Assembly (NCBI RefSeq): GCF_021155765.1 | Contig: NC_060105.1 | Span: 13,611,001 to 13,675,000 of the forward strand | DNA: 64,000 nucleotides | Source: Diprion similis | Taxonomy: Eukaryota; Arthropoda; Insecta; Hymenoptera; Diprionidae | Direction: 5' to 3' | The notes under the pieces: model-generated | What the model saw: only the letters and a program-made list of their open reading frames with translations | What the model was told of the DNA's origin: nothing | Database searches by the model: none | Shown: positions 12,101 through 24,100 of the stretch, piece after piece | How positions within the stretch are numbered: position 1 is the stretch's first letter | Layout of the letters: each line of letters starts with the position of its first letter | Position numbers and translations under genes: made by a program

Positions 12101-15100
12101 AAACGATAATATGCATCCAATTACAAACATTAAAGGAATAAAATAAAAATTGGATCATCGTCTGACGTCTATGATTTAATTATGGATGGGTATTTTCTGA
12201 TACCGTGACGTTAGAATTCCCTGGTTAAATTCACAAAGCAAACATTTTGAGCTACTGTACTCATCATTATATCACTTTAAGGTTGCGGAAATTTGCTAAA
12301 TAGCACAATAGAAAAGTTTTAAAAAAGTTTTCCGAGACAAACAAAAAAATTGCCAAGAAATATTTTTTCACATTACTAAAATCTGTGAATTGACTAATTT
12401 CGAGTGTGCGTGATTAGAATTGATACAATAAATTCATACAATTAAAGAATTACGAAAAGATAATGCGCGTGAATATCAACGCTATACGGACACACACGCG
12501 TTTGCCATTATCTCTCACTAGCGCAACTGGCGGAGACTAGCCGAAGGTCTGTAGAGTTTCACCTGGGGAGCCATCTTTGCTTCACCTCCCTATTTTACAC
12601 CATGGCAACAAGTCATATGAAAAATAATCCCAATTCATAAACCGACGCTGGAAAATTCGAGACCTAATACCTTGCTGAATGGAAATAAGCTCTCGTACGT
12701 CGCAAACGAAAATATAGCCGCGGTACGATGTCGCCGATCAATAGAGTTCAGTTATCTTGCGCATTTGCTGACTTTTATCATTTCCTCTCGGTATACATCT
12801 TTGCTTACCTGTGCGTCTTGAGCATCCGAACTGTCTAAACTTAGGTAGTCCAGATTTGTACAATTATAAGCCAACAGCACGCTGTACAGTGGAAAACACT
12901 TTAGTCTCGTCGGTGGCAAACTTTCATCTGGACTTACTAGGCTGTTTGGGCCTTCGCCCAGTTTGGTAACTTGCACTTCTGACTCCTGGTGATAGGTTAT
13001 CTGCGACAGAAAAGCAAACAGAAAATTCAAAATTGTAACTGGAAAAGAAGTAGACAGGTTCGAATTTATTACTTGCCAGTTCTCCAAAAATATTCAACAA
13101 TTCGAACAAAATTACAAGGCTGCAAATTTTGATCCGCTCTGTAACGGATCGAGGTATTCATTAGTCGATCACGGAAGATCTATACATATAAATTTGACAC
13201 GTGTCTCCCTCTCTCTCGTTTGCGGATGAGCAATGTCCGCATGTCGTAATATTTAAATATAGGCGAGAAGGCTGCCAGGTTAGATCTACCATATTTCATA
13301 TTCAAGTTCACGTATAACCATCGGCATTATTGGTCAGGGTTAGTTACCTGTGTTTAATTAGCCCCATTTTATTGCCATTTTTAACAGCCATTATATCGCG
13401 CTTTGCCAATATTACAATTAGCAATTTGCGTCGTTGAACTTGAACTTTCTTGCTTTTTGACAGGTGGACTTGCATAAATATCAACAACCACAAATCCACA
13501 ATCAGTCCATTTTAGTAATAAGTTCACACAAAAATCACGACGATCACCCACTTGCACGAACACCTTTTGATTTTCACACTTGGTACACTTCATAGTTTTC
13601 ACTATACTTGGCAGACATGAAGAATGAATCAAGATAAAATCACTTTCTTCAACAGGTGCTTCAACAGGTGCTTCAACAGGTGCATTTTGAGTGAGATGAG
13701 ACACGAAATCAGGAGTAGAGTTCGGGGCGTGCAAACCACTAGTCCCTGCTCGTGGCTCTGCTACTGCTGCCTGTTTTTCGATTACGATCCTCCGGGGATC
13801 TGTCACTTGCTGTTGCTGGTCATTGCTTCTTCCTTTCAGTTGTCGCCAACGTCGATTAATTGTATCCATTTTAGTTAAAACTGTACAAGTTTTCTTCTAA
13901 AGGCACACGTCAATTTCGCTCTTAATGGCCGAATTCACGGTATTCCTACACAAGTCGAACTCCATCTTGCGCGTTCGACAAAAAGTTCATGAGTATAAAA
14001 TGACTCCAATTCGAAAACTTTTTTGCGTCATGTGAATCGTAAAATGAGGGCGTGTGACGTACGTCGTTCGAAATCAGACCCAAGGCACCTTCAATCTAGA
14101 AAAGGGCATATAAGCTTCATTTTTCACGGTCTTTCGAACAGGTGAACCCCAAAACATGCGGGTTTCACGCTGAAATGAAGAAATGGCACGAAATCTAGAA
14201 AATTGCGACACGCGGCAATTCTTCATGAATGGAGGATTCAGTTCGGAACCATGGTAATCTGTTTTAACGGCGTTGCCGAGAACGTCCGAGAGTGATGCGA
14301 GGTGAAAATTCTGAGTAGTGATTCGTCGATAAGACGGTCGCACGAGTCTGTCAGTGGACTGATTTCTCTGATATACTGGTTGAAATAATCAACCACCAGG
14401 GATCTCGACGCGTGGGATACCCAAATATTAGAAAATGACAAGGGGCTGTTGCTTTCGTAGTCAAGAAGAAGAAAAAACCGATGGCACCGTATAATTTCAT
14501 TGGTAAGTACATAAACGAAACACAGTTGTAGCATAAATTATGTCATTCTTGTCCACTTTCATTAGGTTCGATCAGTTTGTTTACGATAAATTATTACGCT
14601 GGAAATTTGTCAGTGTTATAATAGAGCATACGTCACTTATGGTACCATTAATTATTGTATTATTTTTTCTTTTTTTCCTTCTGTACAGTTTTCCCAATGA
14701 ACCAGAGCCAGTTGAAAGAAGGATGAAGAATGTGAATATAGACTTGGATTTCGAACCTTTGGAAACGGTAAGGTTCCGTTCTGACCATTTTCGAGGACGA
14801 TGTTCACCAAGACCAGCTGTCGATTCGTCAAAGGAAGCCTTCTGGCCCTATTCAGAAAATAGAAGTCAACGTGTGCTCAGTGATCCAGCATGAAGGCACG
14901 CAATGACCATCGTTCTTTCCGCAAGTAATTCAAATGTCAATCTAATTATTGTAATCTATAGATACCAAAGAGACAACTTTCAGTAAAAACTAAACTAACA
15001 TGTATTTACACACAACGCCTGCTTTTATCGTTAGACTTATCCAGCCCCCTGGTACTCAACTACATTCTTATACAGGAGGCCGTCCTCTTAACGTCTCCCG

Positions 15101-18100
15101 CCACTACGTGGCGCTGGTAGTCGCCTGCTTGCAATTCCGGGTTCCTATTGGTTATGTAAAGGTAAGAAACAATGCAGAAGGCAGCTTGGCGAGGGCTGGT
15201 GGGCAAAGGGGGTAGAGCGGGTGACTACCAGCGCCACGTATTAACGTAGTGCCAGAGGACGTTAAGATGGACACGATATACCAGCAGTGTCAGCCCCCTG
15301 GATTTCACCTACGAAATCCCGTCATGTTGTTTACCATCTGCAAGAATCTAAAATGCTCGGGCACTTTGGTGATCCAACTCTAGCAGACACCCTGTTCCTG
15401 CCCCTGAAGAAATGACTCACAGGTGTTGATAAGGAGCATAGTACTAACATGAACTGTCTAATCCGCCCTGATCGTTCTGCGGTGACATTCTTCTGGTTAC
15501 GGAATTCCTCGCCCTGAAGAAGTAACAAACTTCACAAGACATTTGTGCCATTTTGTCGCTCGCTATAATGCATACATGTTTTCCTATTCCAACCATCTGT
15601 CTGAGCTCCCAGCAACCTAAATATCTGGGATAGCTGACGCAAAACAGTATGAATGAAAGAAGAAAGTTTTCAATTCTCAATATGTCCGTTGACTTTGTTG
15701 TACGAATAACAACGATAATAACGCAGGTTATAATAATATTGGTTAGTGAAAACGACATTAAAGTAAATGTAACAAATGCATCAGGTATGATTATAACTTC
15801 GTAAAAAGATTTACGACACATCGTTTAGAACTTTGTACTTTACTTTTATTTGTTCTGTTCTTATAAGTAACATCTTTGTGGCATATCAAATTATATCCTT
15901 TTCTTTTTCCATTCTCATATTTTCTTCACTTTCAATTGTTGTCATTTTTTAATATTTGGGTATCCCACGCGTCGATGTCCCTAACGGTTGATTATTTCGA
16001 CCAGTATATCGGAGAAATCAGTCCACGGACAGACTCGTGCGACCGTCTTATCGACGAATCACTGATCAGAATTCTGGCGTCGCGACACTCTCAGACGTTC
16101 TCGGCAACTCCGTTAAAAACAGATTACCATAGTTCCGAGCTGAATTCTCCATTCATGAAGAATTGCCGAGTGTCGCAATTTTCTAGATTTCGTGCCATTT
16201 CTTCATTTCAGCGTGAAACCTGCATGTTTTGGAGTCCACCCATTCAGAAGTCCGTGAAAAATGGGGCTGTTACGCCCTTTTTTCGACATAAGGTGCTTTG
16301 ACTCTGATTTCAAACGACGTATGTGACATACCCACATTTAATGATTCAAATGATGTAAATTTTTTCTATTTTGAGTCATTGTTATACTTCCTCCGGAATG
16401 TATTGCTCGAGAGATATCCAAGTGCGCGAGGGAAATCGATTTCGATGCACTGTTTCCGAGATATCCGGAAAAGTTCTGGGGGTCCGTGGTATCGACCAGG
16501 GTGCCGCCTTAAATGACGAGTCGTACAAACTGAATGAGGGGTTCTAAATCAATGTGAAGCTGCATCGCAGGGATAAATTGATAGATCTAAGAAATATTTA
16601 CAATTAGGCAAAGTAGAAAACTGGGCAATGAATTTGAAATCACTGAATTCAGACTGCCCAGAGGTATAGAAGATGAAATGGATGGCATGACTCAAAATCC
16701 ATAGGCCAGAAAGAAAGATGTCGTATCTACAGTACGGTCTCACCTCTTTGGTATCCCTGTCTGTGCTTAGACAGGCATGTAGAACTCTTGTCTTCGTGTT
16801 TCTGGTGCTTCTGTGAGCCTCGAAGAAGCTTCGCGGATCCGTGAGAACCAAAACTCCTCGCCAACTCATATTTGACTCCAGCCACGTCGTAGTTGAAATA
16901 GCTCCCACCTAAATATGACAGTTATAAAGGGATCAGTGAATTGGTCGACGGATTTGGAAAGACGCCATTATTAGGATCGTACTATGATAGAAAAAGACAT
17001 GTACCGATCAACGAACTTTTTGGAACCTTTTGAGATTATAGGGTAAAAAAATTCAATTAACTGGAATCATTATATGATATAGTATACACTAAGGTATGGA
17101 AATCATCTCATTTGTAGATATTCAATTAGCACTGCTGATAACGAACACGATGATCACATTTTTCTCGAATCAGGCCTTTGCTTAAAATTATTAGCAACTT
17201 CCTGTCGTCGTCGTTGAAAAAAATGTCTTAATGTGTTTTTCGTGTGAAAAAGAGTTTGATCTTTGCAAATCTGAAATCTGTCTTAAGATAGATTCTCCGA
17301 TCCCTGTTTGATAATTATTTGTCTTAATATTTTTCTTAGGGATGAGAAGGATATTTTTTGGATTTTAATTATGACAGTTGGAGTACGATGACCCCCTTGT
17401 TTATTCTAGTCACATAGTAGTCAAAACTAAGGTTAGCGAGCACTCGTACAAGTTCGTAAATTTTCGGGGATCGACATACACAGTATGAAGTGATAGGTAC
17501 ATCTATAACACTAAAAGTGCCTCAAAACATTTTTTTTTTTTTTTTAGATTTCAATTGGTCGGTATGTGACGGTCCAAAATGAGATAGTTTTTTCTGTTTC
17601 CTAAAAATAGAAACGTTTAAATGTATACCTCTATGGGATAGAAATGGGATCATGAATAAATTTGCCCAAATACTCCTAATATCTAAAATTTGTGTGATGA
17701 ATTTTTTTTTACGAATGAATAAATTGTTTCAATTTTTTTGCGTGAATAAGTAGTCATTCTCGAGCATTTCCTAGGATTTTAAAAGTAATATGAAAATCCA
17801 TGATAACTCAATCATTATAAAAATTTCGGCAATATATAAAATATACTAGCAGAAACACCTGGCGTTGCTCAGGTTATAATTTAAATAGAATTGCAATTAA
17901 TTGAAAGATAATTTGAGATAAATACATAATTATGAACAAAATTAAATTACTTGGAAGATTCCTATGAACAAAAAATATCGTATTCATTGAAGAGATTCGT
18001 AGAGGATGGCTATTTGCGCGTCTTTTCCCGCACGACCAGCAGCATTACAGATAGCTCCGCTTCTCCTATTTATGCATATTCCTCTTATTTAATTATTCTT

Positions 18101-21100
18101 TTTCACATTAAAATTTATTTGATCATAATTTAAAAAATTTTACACATAAAAGAACAAGTTATAAAGTAACACGGAAAATTTATTTCCCACACGTATGCGT
18201 AAAATGGGATTTTACGCACCGTTTTGCGGGTGTCAAATCTCGTTTTCACGCACCGGTATGTTTAAAATAAAAAAGCACATAAATTCCCCAAATCGTAGTT
18301 TTTCGCACTCATAGTCGAGGTCAGATTGATTTTGCGAATTATCAGTTGGAAAGCACTGTAATTCGTGAGAGTTGGCCAACGCCTCTTTGTTTACTATTTG
18401 CCTAAATCGATGTCTCCGAGTTGTCTCGCTGTCATACGAAGCCCTGATTCTGTTATCCGTAGTGTAAGAGTGTAAGAGTACACGTTTGTCTACGCACATA
18501 AGTTGTATGGAATTTATACCACAAGAGTTAATTGCTAATAAATATGAATAATAATATAGTATTGTTATTTTATTTAATTATTGATAGCGTACGTTTGAAG
18601 TGGAGAGCTCCCCCCTGCCTTTCTTTCAATTTCTGTGGTTGCAGCAATGTTTTCTAGGTTTACGGGTTGTGTGTAAAAAAATATTGTTTGTATCACGGGC
18701 GTAACGATTTACACCTTCGTGCGATCTTGCTGAGCACTCAGGGCGTAAAACAGTGTTTTACGCACTAGAGACGAAAAGTACTATTGTTCGTTTTTGATGG
18801 TAAATCTCTCTCTTATGTCCGCCTGAAGCTAGCCCTATTTAAATCTAGCTGAAACGATATCTCAATTTTCAAGTATTCGAAAGAGAAACGAAAGAGAAGA
18901 GATTATTAAAAAGTACACTTGTCGCTATCGCCTGCAGTAAAATTATGCAAATTCAATATGAAAAAGAGGGCGGACTTTTGATATATCTTTGATCTCTTTT
19001 TTTCAACTTAAACTGTTGATATAATGTACTAAATATTAATAAATGATTTTCATGGTGCTTCAGGCTGTAGCCGTACATGTGCAGAATAAGACATAAAAAT
19101 TTCAGCTTGATAGGTGTAACAGTTTTTTGTGTAGAATGTCAGCCAAATTTAAATAGGGGTAACGCGGCCATACCAGTGAGATTTTTTTTTTGTATTACTT
19201 TATAAATTCCTATTTCATGTGTAAGAAATTTGAAATTATTGAATAAATTTTATTAGGAAAAAAAATTATTAAAAAAAGTCATTGAGATGAGACACTACCC
19301 CCATAAGTGGTGGGTCCCAGCGATAGCTCAAATAGTGGAGAACGCATAAAACTTTAATTAATTAATTAGCTCAAAATTTTGTATAAAAAGTGGAATATAA
19401 TATAGCCTACAGCACTTCTGGAATCATAAGGAACATTTTTAAAAAGTTTGATCAAAATAGAATTTCAGTTAAATCTGTTCAAACATACATAGACAGAATA
19501 TTATATATTAGCAAGTATAGAAGTACAGATTCAGAAATGTTTAGATCCCCAGAATATTTATACCCACTCATCTTTAGTAGTGACCAGATTTTTTATACAC
19601 TCTATTTATTTCAAGATTCAATCCAAAAAATATACTAAAAAGATAAAAACGATTGTTTCTAATTATGATCCTGTACTCATCTCACTAAAAACTTCAGGAC
19701 ATACGCTGAGATGTCTAGTTTGTCAATTTTTTTTTGGAAGTTCGTACGAACGTTGATATTACCAAATACCTTGAAACAATCATCATTTCACAACACTCGA
19801 GCTGTTTTATACGGTTTGCAGTTGCAGAATACGTGTGTTCAAGTGTTATTTCAGCTACAATGTATGGCTCACTGCATGAAAGTAGTTATAAAATCGCGAA
19901 ATCCCGATTTCTTTTTCAAACTTTTCATTGTATTAACGTTACAAACAGTTCTGCGGAGCCCCCCCCCCCCCCCCCCCCCCCCCCCAAGGGCTGAAACGTC
20001 AACAAGATTCTTCTGGTTGTGATTACTTATGACATCAAAACAGCCTCAATATATATCTACGGAGGTCGAGAACCTGGTTTCACATTTTCTTCTTCCCTTG
20101 GTGGCAGGTCCGAATTATAACAAATGTAAGAAAAACTTGTTTCCACATTTTCAAATATAGAAGAAACTAGGAAAGAATCCAATTCAAGCTATTTCTATGA
20201 AGTTTTTTAACTACCACGCTCGTGATCGGATACCTACCGACTTCGAAGCAAATTATAAATGATAATGTTGTAAAGCTACATTACCGCCTGAAGGTAAACA
20301 AGACTGTTTTAAAATCTACCGAAACTCACCCTACTAATGTACTCGAGGTAAATTCCGTTCCGTTTTCCTGGGAATAAATTTGACAGGTACTTTTCCTCTT
20401 CCGTCTGCGTAGAATTAAGGGGATCCTGATGCGTCGTTGGCAAAAGATGAACTTCCCTGATATATGTTACCAGTTCAGAGTTATCCATAGGAACACTGTG
20501 TACGTACTCTTTCGTCATATTGATGTTGAAGGCCTTCCTCCTGCACATCAACAAATTTATACATTTAAATTTTATTAGATGTATCTAATACCCATCCCCT
20601 GGCATAAACATATTTCTACACACATTTTTATTCATGCGTCACTTGTCGCCCGCGATCAACCTATTTTTAGATTCATATTTGATGCATGAACAACTTACAA
20701 TTAGTAGTCGGAGAGATAATTATCTGAAGCGCAGTTATATGTAAAGAATGAAATACAGGCTTTGGAGAGATAATAAGATTGTCCTTTCTTGGACCCTGTT
20801 TTCTTTCGTGGCCAAAAATCCTTTCGTAAGCAATGTATTTGTGGTAATAACGCGGTTGATAACTGCTGAATTCAATATTCATTGAAATCGACATTTTCGT
20901 GCATATTTTGCTATATTTCAATTGTTTTAGTACACGAAACTATATAGTTTCTCAAGATTCACTTTATTTGAGACTTCAATCATTTTATGTACGAGTAGAA
21001 TATAAAAAAAAGCTCCGTATTAGAAAAGAAAGCTGGAAGTGTGTGTCTTTGGAATCAGAAGTCCCTGTTTCTGCCCATCCGTTTTTGTGCTGACGCGGGG

Positions 21101-24100
21101 TTTCACACTGTTGTTGTGCAGTAAGCAAATTCAGACTTCCCGGTAGTAATGCAAGACGGATTCTTATCCAGACTCAAACCTTTCTCCGCAATGACGTCAC
21201 CGTGATTGACCCCTGCTGTACCGACTCGAAGGTCAAAATCGCACTGCTTTACCAACAATCTGCTGACTTTTTTATCAATTGAACTGTTTGTCGGCTTCGA
21301 TATAACATCAAACCTCGCATCAAACACCCCACATTCCTCAATTAATAGTTCCGAGAACTGTTTCCGTCAGCCCGGATCCCGGTGTAATATAAACTATCAC
21401 AAATTATTTTCCCGCGATCGTCATATCAACCACGTGACATTCTTCACCTCAACCACGTTACATTCTTTTCCCCACCAAGTTCCAAATTTTTAAATATGTG
21501 TGGTGAGGAGCTGACGTTGTAAAAGTCGGAAATGAAAACTTTAGCGTCAGTCTGAAACTGTTCTTCCGACAAATGAAAAGTACTTCCCAACAACTTCAAT
21601 TAAAGAACCAGCTGGAACTTTTGATAGAGAATTATGACGAGTCGAAACATTTACTGAATTTGAATTTGAGATTTTACTTGAATTTGAGAGAATTTTCGGT
21701 CAAATTTGCTGGGCAACAATGTGCCAGTATTGAACTGAAGTTTCTTATCGACATATATATGATTATGTTTATAGAAAAAGGTATTCGAGGTGGAGTGCCT
21801 CAATGCTCCAACAGAGATGCAGGGGTTGGTAATAGATATCAAGGTAAAAACATTTGAAATTTTAAAAAAATCCGCCAAGTTACCAAAACCACATCACTAT
21901 GAAAATACAAAAATAACTTAGGCATTGCCAGTATCTGGGAACCAGGCAAGAACTCAAAATCATAGGATCTCTCCCCATGTGGCTATACGTGATGAAGTCG
22001 GACCTCGCTGTTTAGTGTTGTGACATTGAAACATCATTCCAAGAGTTACGCAGAGGAAGTAAGAGAGAAGGAGACACAACTCCGTAGTCAATCCGATGGT
22101 AAAGATAGGACACATTCTGATCGGAAGTTTGTAGTACCGATAGAACCACTCGCAGTACTGGTTTGTTGCATTAAAGATTTGAACGCGCTATACGCGTGCA
22201 AAAATTTTACTATTACTTTCTGAAAAAGTGAGTATACATCGTTTTATCCCCGGATGTCAGACAGAATACGTTGAAGAACGTTTAGAAAACAAAATTCACG
22301 GCAGAAAACAAGTTAGTTTTTTAAGACTTCTCGAAGTATACTTGCTGAAATATCCTGAGGCTTGGGGTTCTTTCCTGATTTTACGATAGAGACAGGCAAT
22401 ACCCAAGTTGTTCTTGTATTTTCTTTTTGTAATGTGTTTTTGGTAACTTGGCGGATTTTTTTACACTTGAGACTTTTCTCCCTAGATTTCAGCGTAATAA
22501 CCAATGAACTAATTGTCAGTAAACCACAACTTTTATACCTGTTGAGATCCATAGCCTGTATACTTAATATTGGCATGCAAATACATTGCGAGGTGAAAAC
22601 GATGGAAATGTTTTTTCCGACACATTTTATTCAACGGTCAAGTGTAACAAGTGCAGCTTAAAACGATAAGTCTAAATAAATAACTTTATTTTACACAGTC
22701 TTGTACTCTGAACATTAAATTACCAATTAATAACACATGCCGCATGCTGAGACCTACGGTGCAAAATTGAAAATATATTATTCCGGAGAATTTGCGTAAA
22801 CTCTAAAGTAAAAGGTACAGTACATTTAATTTCATGTCGATTTTCCTGAAACAAGATGTGTTCCAGATATAACAGTTTGATTTTGAGCGTAAGACGTATT
22901 CCAATAAATAATTCAGACGGAGCGGTGAACAACTGTGACTGAAGTTAGAATATTCGTAAGATGCTTGTGAACTTCATTGATTTATGATGACGCTGCTAGT
23001 GGATCGGACCGATCAGAAATTTATACAAATCACTATAAAAATCAGACAAAATGTAATTAGGTAACTATGTGAAGAAGTAATTAACGTCATGTAATATCAG
23101 CTTTCGTGTTAAGTGCACTAATTTTTTATTCAAATCAATACCATTTTTATACAATCAAATGGAAATTTTCATTCTTTCTTCTTCCAACAAAAACATTTTG
23201 AGAAGTGCAATAACAAGTGACAGAACTAAATTCACTGGAGTAACCGTTTAATTTTCTTGAAGCAGGTATCATCGATAGTGACTTCTTGTTTTACATGTTG
23301 CATTACCCATACGTACAGTTGGGTGGTGATTCCATTTCATATTTTAAGTAATTTTACCGTAGTTCAAGTTTTGCATATTTTTTCCGTTTAATTTTCTTGA
23401 AACAGGTATCATCGATATCTTCATTGGTTCGATTCTTTATTTACACGTAGCTCAGAGGATCTATTTTGTGTAATCACAAGAGCTCGTTATGCAGACGACA
23501 GTGATAATTAACATAAACCGGTATAAAACCACCGGCATGATCGATTTTCGCCAAATTTACAAATTGATTTTGCGACTGGATAAAATATAAATAAATAATA
23601 ATAATATATTAGAAATAATTCTATGATCAACAGCGTGCCGAGCGTGACCAGCGTAACAGTGTCAGTGGTGGCCACATATTAGTGGGCGACCATTACGGTT
23701 AAACTGTCAACATCGGCAACGGGCGGTTATATTATTAACTGCTCTACCCAACGTCCACTTTTTTATTGACTCACTTCGTAACTTTATGACAATATGTCAA
23801 CCGAATACGGATTCAAATTCATGCCAAAATTAATAGGGGGGCAAGATTTCGATGGCAAATATCTGTCTTTAAAACTTGAAGTCGATTGATACACGCGTTC
23901 GATCGGAATCGTGTTCACAAGGCGCTATGGTGTGGAGAAGAAGAGAAATATTTTTTTCATCATCTTTGATAGTTTATAAATGTGGAATCACTTTACTGAT
24001 TTCAATCAGGCTTTAAGGGGTCTACCCAACTGACGAGTAGAAAAAAAGGGTTTTTTCAAGAATTTTTTTGATAAGTTTTAACGGTAAATATTGATATATG

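Larger units (their letters stand above)
14041..16341. mobile_element. 2.3-kb element with about 400-bp terminal inverted arms
   Basis: The arm at 14041-14441 and the arm at 15939-16341 are reverse complements over their whole length at moderate-to-high identity. The outer ends are ATGAGGGCGTGTGACGTACG (14044-14063) and its counterpart near 16336. The inner ends share TTGTCATTTT(C/T)TAATATTTGGG. The roughly 1.5-kb interior holds a small open frame (14540-14893) and a separate foldback (15078-15268). No transposase is visible and no target-site duplication was found. It is probably a long-TIR non-autonomous DNA transposon; two independent inverted insertions of one repeat is the alternative. 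Confidence 0.6.
17849..19525. mobile_element. Possible non-autonomous element bounded by TACTAGC / TATTAGCAAGTATAG ends
   Basis: TATACTAGCAGAAACACCTG (17844-17863) followed by GCGTTGCTCAGG resembles the conserved start of a common arthropod repeat. The region at 19390-19500 (AATATAGCCTACAGCACTTC, then a stretch leading to TATATTAGCAAGTATAG) resembles the end of the same repeat type. The two ends may bracket one old insertion of about 1.7 kb with another insert inside. The class is not settled from sequence; this is recognition by memory only. Confidence 0.3.

Noticed and set aside
15444..15821. 125-codon minus-strand frame with hydrophobic runs
   Set aside because: AT-rich DNA gives Ile/Phe/Val runs; no family, and it lies inside the mobile element.
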